Shown: positions 24,299-32,388, numbered from the stretch's first letter. The stretch is DNA of 64,000 nt from Dietzia sp. ANT_WB102 (GCF_008369165.1 NZ_VOBA01000001.1:744001-808000); one strand, 5' to 3'. Translations and numbers: made by a program. The notes: generated from the sequence alone by a model not told the origin.

Positions 24299-26917
24299 TC
24301 ACAACAATCCCGCCACTCTGGCGGCGGAGATCGCGTCTCGTCGAGAAGTCGCGCCCAGCTTGAGGTAGATGCCCCGCAGATGGGTCTTGACCGTGTTGAC
24401 CGAGACGCAGAGTGTGTCGGCGATCTCCTGGGTGGACTGAGGGGATGCAAGGTGCTGTAGGACGCGTCGTTCCGCCGGGGTGAGAGCGATGTTCGTGGAG
24501 AGATGGACAGCGTCCGGCCGGGTTCGGATGCGGTCGACGAACGCATCGTGTCGGCCGAACCTCCCGACGTAGGCATCCAGCAGAGGGACCGCCCGATCGA
24601 GCGAGAGGAACGGGTGGACCAGGTGCTGCGGTTCGGCTAGGGCGATCGCGGATTCAAGATTGCCGAGGACCCGCTCGTCCTGTCCTGCATCAGCTGCCAC
24701 GACAGCCCTCAATATGTGGGCTTGAATCCCCCCGACGAGTCTCAGCGCAGGGTGGGACAGCGCGGCGTCCAGCAGTTGCGGGCAGTGTCTGACCCGGCCG
24801 TCTGCAATCTCGATCATCGCGGAGGCGACAGAAAACTCCGGGCAGTGGCCGAGGATGGTGGTTGCGATCTGCACTATCCGCTGCGCCAGCTCGTATTCAT
24901 GGGCCGCGATCAGAGCCTGGATCGCCAGGGGAACTGTCGGTGCCAATAGGGGGTGGGCGCCCGGAGACGCGAGAGCAGCTTTGGTGGCCTCCGCGATGTC
25001 TCGGGCCGCCTGCGACTTGCATTCTGAATCCGGGAACATCACCAGGGCTGAGAGCGCGTGCCAGTCCCACCCTGCAAGGGGTGTCAGCATCCCGTCAGCC
25101 CCCGTCGACAACGCGAAGGATGTCTCGACTTGCTCGGGAGCTTGGGTTCCGGTCAGAAAGTGGAAGTAACGGCACATCACGACGCAGCGGACTACGTCAG
25201 CGTTATTCCCGATACCCGCTGCTGTTGCCGCGCGGACAGCGGCGAGCGCGCGGATCCCCATCGATACGAACTGGTCGTGTGCTCCGTCAAGTAGCGCCAG
25301 CAACGTCAACGCTTCAAGGTGCGGTGCCGGGCATCTCGCATAATCGGCCCTGCTGACAGCGATGAGCAATTGGTGCTTCACCCTGTTGTGCCCGATCGGC
25401 GGCAGCATGAGCTTGGCCTGTTGGACGGCGACGTATGCCTCGATTTCCCGATGGTCAGCGACTGCCGCCGGCAAGGCGTAGACGGGCACGTTCTCGCCGA
25501 ACCTGGTGCGTAGATCGATCGTGACGGCGCAGTGCAAGCGGTCAAACAGGTCCGGGGGGCAGATCGCTGATGGCCGACCTGACGCTGCCTGCAGGAAGGC
25601 GTCAGCATCGGCCATGGCCCCGCACTCGATGCCATGGATGCTACGGAGCAGGTGGACCCACGGGTCGTCAGCGACCTCGACAGGAGCCTCGTCAAGTGTT
25701 TTGAGGAACATTCCGGCATCCGGACCGAGCACAGCCTTTGGGCCCAGATCCAGCAGCCCCCGATACAGCCCGTAGCGATCATCTGAAGCGAGTAGGTGCC
25801 GAATGGCAGCCACGGGAGTGCGCAGGTTCAAATACCAATGTCCGGCCCGTAGTTCGATCCTGCGCACACCGTCCGAACCCAGTGCTCGCACGAGCTCGGA
25901 TCTCAGATAGGCCCGCATCAGCGGGTGATAACGATAGGTCTCGTCGCCGTCGGATCTCGTGGACACAAAAGGAAACTGGAGGTCGAGCACCTCGGACAGC
26001 AGACGCGACGCGCTGGTGCCCGCCAGTTCAGTGGCAAGTGCAGTGTCGAACTCGTCTGGCACCGCCGTAAGGGTGAGGAAGTCGCGGTGCTCAGTACTGA
26101 CTGAGCTGAGCAGTTCCCCGGCGAGGAAATCCGAGATTACGGAATGGCCCGATGCGACGACCGATGTCAGAGCGCGAGAGTTGTCCTCCGCTGCCGCCAG
26201 TAATTGCGCGGTCATCCTGACTATTGCCGGCCACCCGCTGCTGATCTCGAGGATCAAGTCGAGTTCGGCGTCCTCAACCTGCACCCCGGAGGCATCGAGC
26301 AGGGCCTGGACTTCGACTCGGGTGAACGCCAGATCTTCTGGGCCGGCCCGAACTAGTACGCCAGCCAGGTCGAGTTGATGCCACGGTATGGCCGGCCGGA
26401 ATCGAGATGACACGACGATCGTGGCGTGGCCGGGCAGCCGCTCAAGAAGGTGGGCCAGTCCGGCGAGAACTACAGGGTTATAGATGGCATGCACGTTGTC
26501 CAACACGACCAGTGGGGAGCCATCGAGCCGGGCGAAGGAATCGGCGATCAGTTCGGCCCCCTTCCACGGACGCTCAGCTGCGTGTGCCGCTGACTCCGGC
26601 AGTTCCGGCAGTTCGAGAGAAGCCAGGAGCGATCCCCAAAAGACTCCGATGTCATTGTGCTCCTCTGACAGCGAGACCCACCCGATCGCGGAGACCGAAC
26701 CCGAGCGTGCCGCACAGCGCAACCACTCGGAAATCGCGACAGTTTTCCCAGTTCCCGCCATGCCGCACACCAAGAGAACGCCACCGCGCCGCAGCTGTGC
26801 TTGTTCGAAGCGAGCGCATAACGCCGGCCGATGGACCGGCGTGACTGCTAGCCGAGGGATCGACCGAGTTAGGTGCTGGGCAACCTCTGTCGCCCCGCCC
26901 TGAGTGCAATTCGCCAC
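24299..26917 (-). CDS. Large ATP-binding LuxR-family (LAL/MalT-like) regulator
   Basis: About 872 residues. An N-terminal NTPase domain has Walker A 'CGMAGTGKTVAISEWL' near residue 50 and Walker B-like 'GSPLVVLDNVHAI' near 130. A long helical middle part, probably TPR-like, links to a C-terminal LuxR HTH ('LTPAERRVLQHLA', 'SVNTVKTHLRGIYLKLG', 'RRDAISAARVAGLL') ending at the last residue. Such regulators activate a nearby catabolic gene on binding an inducer. GTG 26917 is preferred because GGGAG lies 5 nt upstream; a TTG at 26929 is the alternative. The adjacent alkylsulfatase, 179 bp downstream on the same strand, is its obvious candidate target. Confidence 0.85.
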   Translation of the reverse strand: MANCTQGGATEVAQHLTRSIPRLAVTPVHRPALCARFEQAQLRRGGVLLVCGMAGTGKTVAISEWLRCAARSGSVSAIGWVSLSEEHNDIGVFWGSLLASLELPELPESAAHAAERPWKGAELIADSFARLDGSPLVVLDNVHAIYNPVVLAGLAHLLERLPGHATIVVSSRFRPAIPWHQLDLAGVLVRAGPEDLAFTRVEVQALLDASGVQVEDAELDLILEISSGWPAIVRMTAQLLAAAEDNSRALTSVVASGHSVISDFLAGELLSSVSTEHRDFLTLTAVPDEFDTALATELAGTSASRLLSEVLDLQFPFVSTRSDGDETYRYHPLMRAYLRSELVRALGSDGVRRIELRAGHWYLNLRTPVAAIRHLLASDDRYGLYRGLLDLGPKAVLGPDAGMFLKTLDEAPVEVADDPWVHLLRSIHGIECGAMADADAFLQAASGRPSAICPPDLFDRLHCAVTIDLRTRFGENVPVYALPAAVADHREIEAYVAVQQAKLMLPPIGHNRVKHQLLIAVSRADYARCPAPHLEALTLLALLDGAHDQFVSMGIRALAAVRAATAAGIGNNADVVRCVVMCRYFHFLTGTQAPEQVETSFALSTGADGMLTPLAGWDWHALSALVMFPDSECKSQAARDIAEATKAALASPGAHPLLAPTVPLAIQALIAAHEYELAQRIVQIATTILGHCPEFSVASAMIEIADGRVRHCPQLLDAALSHPALRLVGGIQAHILRAVVAADAGQDERVLGNLESAIALAEPQHLVHPFLSLDRAVPLLDAYVGRFGRHDAFVDRIRTRPDAVHLSTNIALTPAERRVLQHLASPQSTQEIADTLCVSVNTVKTHLRGIYLKLGATSRRDAISAARVAGLL

Positions 26918-27216
26918 GGTAACTCCCAAACGGAGAGGTTGTTGGCGTCACCTGTTCGGTTCGCGTATAAGCGTAAAGTTACCTAAGTCGCACTCGGCGT
27001 GGACTGGAACGAGCGAAACGCACGACAGCAGCGGCAACCGCTGTCGTGCACCGGCTTGTCCGGGGAGGTGGGAAGGGGCGTCGACCGGGCTGACCCGCTC
27101 GTGGTGAACACAAGTGGCTACAGCTTCTGTGCACACTTGACTACGAAGAGCAGCACCACGTTGAGGCCATCGGCCATGTGCTCGGCCAGGCGGGCCACCG
27201 CACGCACGGCGGCCGC
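26918..27216. other. Regulator promoter region with a strong hairpin
   Basis: No gene is seen. On the minus strand a TTATAC hexamer near 26968 could be the -10 of the LuxR-type gene. A perfect 10-bp stem GCACGACAGC/GCTGTCGTGC with a 10-nt loop sits at 27020-27049; no U-tract follows on either strand. It could be a transposon-end or attachment scar, an operator, or a hairpin of the decayed DNA that follows. Confidence 0.4.
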
Positions 27217-27321
27217 CCACGTCGAAACCCGCGCACACCAAGACGCTCGCCGTCAGTGCCCACGGCGTGAGTTCCACGAGTTCGATGAGCTCGCGGGCGG
27301 TGGGAATCCGCTCCCGCAGCG
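27217..27321 (-). pseudogene. Fragment of the chelatase (ChlI/D) gene
   Basis: Bases 27217-27321 align without gaps to 17811-17915 inside the chelatase gene, with about 11 differences in 105. Read on the minus strand the fragment encodes 'TARELIELVELTPWAL' and 'VCAGFDVGG', matching chelatase residues around 238-272. It has no start, no AAA+ motifs and no downstream continuation. It is joined at its right end to a cobM fragment. Confidence 0.85.
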
Positions 27322-27583
27322 GATCCGCGAACTCGCCGAACGTTTGGTGCCGACCCGCGGCGCGAACTGCCCGGTGGCCGTGGTGGCCAACACGAGCAGG
27401 CCGCATCGCGTGGAATTGCGGGGCGCCCTCGGGGGCATCGCGGATGCGGTGGAGAGTGCCGGGCTGCGCCAGGCCGCGGTCATTCTCGTCGGCCACGCCT
27501 TGGATCGCCCCGGTTCGGCCGAGTCGTGGCTCTATGCCTCGGACCCGGAACGTGAGTCGACGAGGCGACGGCCAGAGGTGTAG
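27319..27583 (+). pseudogene. 3' fragment of cobM
   Basis: Bases 27321-27552 align to 20629-20860 of cobM on the same strand. There are about 8 differences over the first 165 bases, and clearly more after that. The frame is kept ('ELAERLVPTRGANCPVAVV', then 'SWLYASDPERE') and ends in a stop at 27583, but there is no start and the SAM-binding N-terminal two-thirds is missing. The junction with the chelatase scrap falls at CGCAGCGGATCC, where both parents share GCG/CGG bases. The order chelatase-then-cobM equals the intact locus with about 2.7 kb (17916-20628) deleted. Confidence 0.88.
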
Positions 27584-27611
27584 TCAATCGAGACCACCGG
27601 GTTCCCAAGCA

Positions 27612-27869
27612 TCAGGCCAGGGAGAGAAACAGCTTCTCCAGCTCCTGTTTGCCCATGGTTCCTCCAGGGTTCGTCAGGCACTGCTCGAGTCCGCTTGCGA
27701 TGATCGCGAAACCGGCCCGGTCCAGGGCCTTGGACACGGCTGAGAGCTGAGTGACGATGTCCTCGCAATCGCGGTCCTCCTCGATCATGCGTATCACGGC
27801 TCCGAGCTGCCCTTGGGCACGCTTGAGGCGGTGGAGTGTGGGCGTCATATCGGCTGCGTCGAGTTGCAT
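27612..27869 (-). CDS. CstR-like persulfide-sensing repressor (CsoR/RcnR family)
   Basis: An 85-residue DUF156 (CsoR/RcnR) repressor. 'LKRAQGQLGAVIRMIEEDRDC' places Cys35 at the first ligand position, and 'IIASGLEQCL' supplies Cys64. The His that completes the Cu(I) site in CsoR, four residues before the second Cys, is Gly here. Two Cys without His is the CstR pattern, which senses persulfides through di- or trisulfide links. The start ATG 27869 has AGGAG 8 nt upstream; the longer frame from 27965 runs over an operator. It is divergent from the persulfide dioxygenase operon, with two ATACCCC-GGGGGT-type palindromes between, and probably represses both. Confidence 0.85.
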   Translation of the reverse strand: MQLDAADMTPTLHRLKRAQGQLGAVIRMIEEDRDCEDIVTQLSAVSKALDRAGFAIIASGLEQCLTNPGGTMGKQELEKLFLSLA

Positions 27870-27907
27870 GAGGGACTCCTGAACTGGGGGAAAGTCCCCA
27901 CCATCAT

Positions 27908-27923
27908 ATACCCCAGGGGGTGT
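27908..27923. promoter_or_regulatory. CstR/CsoR-type operator 1 (repressor-gene side)
   Basis: ATACCCCAGGGGGTGT is a near-palindrome with a G-rich/C-rich core flanked by AT, as is usual for CsoR-family operators. It lies 39 nt upstream of the repressor ATG and abuts a minus-strand TATGAT that can serve as its -10, which suggests autoregulation. Confidence 0.65.
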
Positions 27924-27991
27924 TTTGCCCCACCGATCAGGATCTCGGCCGCGACGGGTGCACATCGCTTCGGGGCCGCCTGTCGGGCACC

Positions 27992-28020
27992 TTGTGGATA
28001 CCCCGGGGGGTATGTATGGT
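27992..28020 (+). promoter_or_regulatory. Promoter with embedded CstR/CsoR-type operator 2
   Basis: TTGTGG (27992-27997) and TATGGT (28015-28020) are spaced by 17 bp, a good -35/-10 pair. The whole spacer is filled by the palindrome ATACCCCGGGGGGTAT (27998-28013), nearly the same as operator 1. A repressor bound there would cover the promoter. The dioxygenase ATG follows 46 nt after the -10. Confidence 0.7.
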
Positions 28021-28066
28021 TGTGGTACGCCCCGCTCAGGGAACGCCGATCGATTAGGAGATCTCG

Positions 28067-29461
28067 ATGCTTCTCGAACGCATTTATGACGAGGACCTCG
28101 CCCAGGCCGGGTACTTCATTGGTTGTCAGGCCAAGAACGAGGCCGTGGTTGTTGACGCCCGCCGTGATATTCGCCAGTACCTGGATTTGGCTGAGCAGCA
28201 CGGGATGACGATCACCGCGGTGACCGAGACCCATATCCATGCCGATTACCTGTCGGGTACCCGTGAGCTCGCCGAGGCCACCGGGGCGCCGATCTATGTG
28301 TCTGGTGAGGGCGGTACCGACTGGCAGTACGGGTTTGATGCGCACCGTCTGCATCACGGCGACACGCTCACGCTCGGCAATATCACCGTCGAGGCCGTGC
28401 ACACCCCGGGGCATACCCCGGAGCATCTGTCGTTCCTCATCACCGACGGGGCGTTCGCCGACGAGCCGGGGTACATGCTCAGTGGCGACTTCGTCTTCTC
28501 GGGCGACCTGGGCCGGCCGGATCTGCTCGATGAGGCCGCGGGCGGGGTCGACACCCGATTCGAAGGCGCCAAGCAGATCTTCGCCAGCCTCAAGAAGTCG
28601 TTCCTCACCCTGCCGGACCATGTGCAGGTCTTCCCCGGCCACGGCTCGGGCAGTGCGTGCGGCAAAGCGCTCGGCGCCCTGCCCTCGACGAGCGTCGGCT
28701 ACGAGCGGCGCTTCGCCTGGTGGTCGAAGTACCTCGAGAACGATGACGAGCAGGGCTTCATCGACGAACTGCTCGACGGGCAGCCCGACGCCCACGCCTA
28801 CTTCGGCCGGATGAAGCGCGAGAACCGGGACGGCCCGGCAGTGCTCGGCCCGCTGGCTCCGCTGAAGCAGTACGAGAACGCGCAGCTGGCCCGGGCCCTG
28901 GAGCGGCAGGAGGTCGTCTTTGTCGACACCCGCGGCCAGGACGAGGTCCACGCCGGCACCGTGACCGGCTCGCTCAACATCCCCGGCCCGGCCAAGGCCG
29001 CGTCCTACGGTGCCTGGGTCTACGACCCCGAGCGCGAGGACACGCCCCTGGTGCTGCTGGCCGAGGACATCGAGGCCGCCGAGCAGCTGCGGGACCATCT
29101 GCTGCGGGTCGGTATCGACACGGTCACCGGATTCACCACCAGCCTCGAGGGCCTGCCGATGACGACCCCCGAGCTGGTCAGCCCCGACGACCTCGCATCG
29201 TTCGACTCGGCGATGGTCCTGGACGTCCGCAACAAGACCGAACACGCCGACGGCCACATCCCCGGATCGGTCCAGTTCAGCGGCGGCCGGGTGCTGTGGA
29301 ACCTCGACCAACTCCCGACCGACGGAACGATCGTGACCTACTGCCAGACCGGAGTCCGCAACTCGGTCACCGCCAGCACACTGCGCCGCGCCGGCTACCG
29401 AGTCGCCGAACTCGAAGGCAGCTACGCCGCCTGGTCCGAACGCAACCTCGCGACCGTCTAA
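28067..29461 (+). CDS. Persulfide dioxygenase-rhodanese fusion (CstB-like)
   Basis: A 464-residue fusion. The N-terminal metallo-beta-lactamase domain (about 1-240) has 'TETHIHADYLSG' near residue 55, 'HTPGHTPEH' near 110 and 'PGHGSGSACGK' near 190, the single-iron persulfide dioxygenase (ETHE1/Blh) pattern. A first rhodanese-like domain (about 270-355) has lost its active Cys ('LLAEDIEAA' where the loop should be). The last domain (about 365-464) keeps the catalytic loop 'CQTGVRN'. This layout is that of CstB, which oxidises low-molecular-weight persulfides to sulfite and thiosulfate. It is first in an operon of dioxygenase, rhodanese, TauE and MFS genes. Confidence 0.93.
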   Translation: MLLERIYDEDLAQAGYFIGCQAKNEAVVVDARRDIRQYLDLAEQHGMTITAVTETHIHADYLSGTRELAEATGAPIYVSGEGGTDWQYGFDAHRLHHGDTLTLGNITVEAVHTPGHTPEHLSFLITDGAFADEPGYMLSGDFVFSGDLGRPDLLDEAAGGVDTRFEGAKQIFASLKKSFLTLPDHVQVFPGHGSGSACGKALGALPSTSVGYERRFAWWSKYLENDDEQGFIDELLDGQPDAHAYFGRMKRENRDGPAVLGPLAPLKQYENAQLARALERQEVVFVDTRGQDEVHAGTVTGSLNIPGPAKAASYGAWVYDPEREDTPLVLLAEDIEAAEQLRDHLLRVGIDTVTGFTTSLEGLPMTTPELVSPDDLASFDSAMVLDVRNKTEHADGHIPGSVQFSGGRVLWNLDQLPTDGTIVTYCQTGVRNSVTASTLRRAGYRVAELEGSYAAWSERNLATV

Positions 29462-29471
29462 CCGAACCCTC

Positions 29472-29510
29472 CCGCCCCGGGGTCGGACCACTGGTCCGGC
29501 CCCGGGGCGG
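29472..29510. terminator. Long GC hairpin between the dioxygenase and rhodanese genes
   Basis: An 18-bp stem plus one T-G wobble: CCGCCCCGGGG-T-CGGACCA against TGGTCCG-G-CCCCGGGGCGG. It begins 11 nt after the dioxygenase stop and lies 54 nt before the next ATG. No U-tract follows, so it may be a partial terminator or an mRNA-stabilising hairpin that sets the ratio of the two products. Confidence 0.6.
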
Positions 29511-29564
29511 TGGGGCCCCGCCGCACTTCCCTCACTTGTCCCACACGAAAGAGTTCACACCCAC

Positions 29565-30161
29565 ATGCTTTCCACGCTCACGACCGCTCCGACCATCGCC
29601 CCAGCCGACCTGCGCGACGCACTGGCCAGCGACACCCCGCCGACCGTGATCGATGTACGGTCCGCCGCCGAATTCTCCTCGGTCCACATCCGCGGCTCGT
29701 ACAACGTGTCGCTGCCCATGCTGTCCGAGCACGGCGAGGAGTTCGCTTCCCGCCTGCCCGGCCAGGTCGTGCTCATCTGCCAGTCCGGTAACCGGGCCCG
29801 CCAGGCAAACGACCGGCTCGAGTCCGTCGGTGTCAACCCCGACACGGTGACCGTCCTGGACGGCGGCATCGCCGCGTTCGAGTCCGCCGGCGGCGAGGTC
29901 GTGCACGGCAACGGCCCGTGGGCGATGGACCGGCAGGTTCGCATGGCCGCCGGCTCACTCGTCCTCGCGGGCGTCACGGCCTCCAAGGTCATCTCGCCGA
30001 AGTTCGTCTACCTGGCCGGCGCCATCGGCGCCGGACTCGCCTACTCGGCGGTGAGCAACTCCTGCGCCATGGCGGCCGCGCTGGCCAGGATGCCGTGGAA
30101 CCGCTCGGCGGACGAACCGGCGCTGGGCACCGTCCTGGATTCACTGCCCCACCGTTCCTGA
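29565..30161 (+). CDS. Membrane-anchored rhodanese with DUF2892 tail
   Basis: A 198-residue protein. The N-terminal rhodanese domain (about 10-115) has 'TVIDVRSAAEFSSVHI' and the active loop 'CQSGNRA' with catalytic Cys near residue 73. The C-terminal part (about 122-172) is a DUF2892-like pair of transmembrane segments ('AAGSLVLAGVTAS', 'FVYLAGAIGAGLAYSAVS') ending in a Cys-containing 'SNSCAMAAAL'. This is the YgaP-like layout, a sulfurtransferase at the inner face of the membrane. It probably handles persulfide sulfur for the dioxygenase or makes thiosulfate. GAAAGAG lies 12 nt before the ATG. Confidence 0.88.
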   Translation: MLSTLTTAPTIAPADLRDALASDTPPTVIDVRSAAEFSSVHIRGSYNVSLPMLSEHGEEFASRLPGQVVLICQSGNRARQANDRLESVGVNPDTVTVLDGGIAAFESAGGEVVHGNGPWAMDRQVRMAAGSLVLAGVTASKVISPKFVYLAGAIGAGLAYSAVSNSCAMAAALARMPWNRSADEPALGTVLDSLPHRS

Positions 30162-30203
30162 CCCACCGCAACACCGGCGCCCCCGCCGGAGAAAGGCACT
30201 GCC

Positions 30204-31100
30204 ATGGAGATCACCACGATCATCGTCGTGGCCCTGGCCGTCCTGGTCGGCCTGTCCCTGGGCCTGCTCGGCGGGGGCGGTTCCATCCTCGTCGTCCCAC
30301 TACTGACCTACATCGGCGGACTCGACCCCCGGGAGGCGATCGCGACCTCCCTGTTCGTGGTCGGCGCCACGTCACTGGTGAGCATGATCGGCCACGCCCG
30401 CAAGGGCAACGTCCAATGGCGGACGGGCCTGATCTTCGGCGCCGCCGGAATGGTCGGCGCGTTCCTCGGCGGACTGGCCGGGGGCCACATCCCCGGCACC
30501 ATCCTCATGATCGCCTTCGCGGTCATGATGATCGCCACCGCAGGCGCGATGATCAAGGGCCGCAAGAACCGCGACGGCCAACCCCAGACCCACGACCACC
30601 CCCTGTGGCGGATCCTGCTCGACGGACTGGTCGTGGGCGCGGCGACCGGCCTGGTCGGCGCCGGCGGCGGATTCCTCGTCGTCCCGGCCCTGGTCCTGCT
30701 GGCCGGCCTACCCATGACCGCCGCCGTGGGCACCTCCCTGCTGGTGATCGCCATGAAATCCTTCGCCGGCCTGGCCGGATACATGACAACGGTCAGCCTG
30801 GACTGGCCCCTGGTCGCCGCCGTGACCACCGCCGCGATCGCCGGCTCCTTCATCGGCGTACGACTCACCTCCGTGGTGCCCGAACAGGCACTACGCAAGG
30901 GCTTCGGATACTTCGTCCTCCTCATGGGCGCCTTCGTCCTGTCCCAAGAACTACCGTCCCCCGCCGCACCAATCATCCTCGGCATCGTGGTCATTGCTGC
31001 CGCCGCAGCTGCCACCTGCCTGATGTTCGTCGAACGATGCCCGCTGCGATCGACCGAGAATCGTGCCGAGCAGGTACCACTAACATCGGCGGGAAGGTAA
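30204..31100 (+). CDS. TauE/SafE family sulfite/sulfur-anion exporter
   Basis: A 298-residue membrane protein with about eight transmembrane segments. The two repeated halves begin 'LGLLGGGGSILVVPLLTY' (near residue 20) and 'TGLVGAGGGFLVVPALVLLAG' (near 145), with the second shown only to its motif core, the typical TauE/SafE duplication. In cst-type loci such proteins export sulfite or related oxyanions made from persulfides. The start ATG 30204 has GAGAAAGG upstream. The MFS gene starts only 4 nt after its stop, so they are co-transcribed. Confidence 0.88.
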   Translation: MEITTIIVVALAVLVGLSLGLLGGGGSILVVPLLTYIGGLDPREAIATSLFVVGATSLVSMIGHARKGNVQWRTGLIFGAAGMVGAFLGGLAGGHIPGTILMIAFAVMMIATAGAMIKGRKNRDGQPQTHDHPLWRILLDGLVVGAATGLVGAGGGFLVVPALVLLAGLPMTAAVGTSLLVIAMKSFAGLAGYMTTVSLDWPLVAAVTTAAIAGSFIGVRLTSVVPEQALRKGFGYFVLLMGAFVLSQELPSPAAPIILGIVVIAAAAAATCLMFVERCPLRSTENRAEQVPLTSAGR

Positions 31101-31104
31101 CTGT

Positions 31105-32388
31105 ATGAGGGGCGAACGTCCACTTCAGCTCGGACTGAAGGCCAATGCCGCTCAGTTCACGCTGCTCGTGGCCATCAACGCGTTGGTCGGCGGCATGGTG
31201 GGCCAGCAACAGACGGTCCTGCCCCTCCTGGCGACGGACGTCTTTGGGCTGACCGGCTACACCTTCATCTTCACCTACGTGGCGGCCTTCGGCGTCACCA
31301 AGGCGATCGCGAACTACTTCGCCGGGACATTCTCGGATCGCTACGGACGCAAACCCGTCCTGCTGGTCGGGTGGCTGTTCGCCATACCGGTGCCGCTGAT
31401 GCTCATCTGGGCACCCAGCTGGGGCTGGGTGGTGGCAGCTAACGTCTTGTTGGGGATCAATCAGGGTTTGACCTGGTCCACAACCGTGGTCATGAAGATC
31501 GACCTGGTCGGCCCGCGCCAGCGCGGTCTCGCGATGGGCCTCAACGAGGCTGCAGGCTATGGCGCCGTCGCAGTGACCTCGCTGCTCGCCGGCTATCTGG
31601 CCGAGCAGTACGGGTTGCGACCGGCGCCGTTCCTCATTGGCTTGGCCTACACGGCACTGGCTCTGATGCTGTCCGGGATCTTCGTCCGCGAGACCCGCTC
31701 TCACGCACTCTTGGACGCGGGGCGGCACGTTGCCCGCCCGGACGGACTGCACGACCATCTTCATGCCGATATGACGGACCGCGAGATCGCGGTCCAGACC
31801 AGCTTCAAGGAACCGGCTCTGTCCTCGGCGAGCCAGGCTGGGCTCGTCAACAATCTCAATTTCGGCCTGTCGTGGGGGCTTTTCCCCTTGCTGTTCGCCA
31901 CGGCGGACCTGTCCGTGGGGCGAATCGGGCTGTTATTCGCGCTTTACCCTGCAGTCTGGGGAGTGGGGCAGTTGCTGACCGGCGCGCTCTCAGACCGGGT
32001 CGGCAGAAAGAAGCTGATCGTGATGGGTATGGCCACCCAGGCGGCCGCGTTGATCGTCATAGCTCTCGGCAGTGGATTCGGGGTCTGGGCGGTGGGCACC
32101 GCGATCCTGGGAGCCGGAACCGCGATGGTCTATCCGACGCTCTTGGCGGTGATCGGCGACGTGGCCCATCCCGTGTGGCGGGGACGAGCCGTCGGGGTGT
32201 ACCGCGTGTGGCGCGACCTGGGCTATGCAGTCGGTGCGGTGTTCGGTGGCCTCGTCGCCGATTCCATGGGACTGAACGCAGCAGTGTGGGCTGCCGCCGC
32301 CATAAGCGCGGTCTCGGCGGCTGCCGTAGCGATCCGTATGTACGAGACCCTCACGCCGCTCGCCAACGAGGGTGCGCCTCGAGCGTGA
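31105..32388 (+). CDS. MFS transporter in the persulfide operon
   Basis: A 427-residue 12-segment MFS protein. 'GTFSDRYGRKPVLL' (loop 2-3, near residue 73) and its second-half repeat 'GALSDRVGRKKLIV' (near 293) are canonical MFS motifs. A His-rich loop ('GLHDHLHADMTDRE') near residue 215 in the central cytoplasmic region is unusual and could bind metal. It starts 4 nt after the TauE stop, so it belongs to the same operon. The cargo is unknown; a sulfur oxyanion or a metal-sulfur species is possible but unproven. Confidence 0.85.
   Translation: MRGERPLQLGLKANAAQFTLLVAINALVGGMVGQQQTVLPLLATDVFGLTGYTFIFTYVAAFGVTKAIANYFAGTFSDRYGRKPVLLVGWLFAIPVPLMLIWAPSWGWVVAANVLLGINQGLTWSTTVVMKIDLVGPRQRGLAMGLNEAAGYGAVAVTSLLAGYLAEQYGLRPAPFLIGLAYTALALMLSGIFVRETRSHALLDAGRHVARPDGLHDHLHADMTDREIAVQTSFKEPALSSASQAGLVNNLNFGLSWGLFPLLFATADLSVGRIGLLFALYPAVWGVGQLLTGALSDRVGRKKLIVMGMATQAAALIVIALGSGFGVWAVGTAILGAGTAMVYPTLLAVIGDVAHPVWRGRAVGVYRVWRDLGYAVGAVFGGLVADSMGLNAAVWAAAAISAVSAAAVAIRMYETLTPLANEGAPRA

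Noticed and set aside
27020-27049. Intrinsic terminator
   Set aside because: The 10-bp stem is perfect, but no U-tract follows on either strand and no gene ends nearby.
27217-27583. Intact second cobM or chelatase gene
   Set aside because: Both lack starts and most domains; only short fragments remain.
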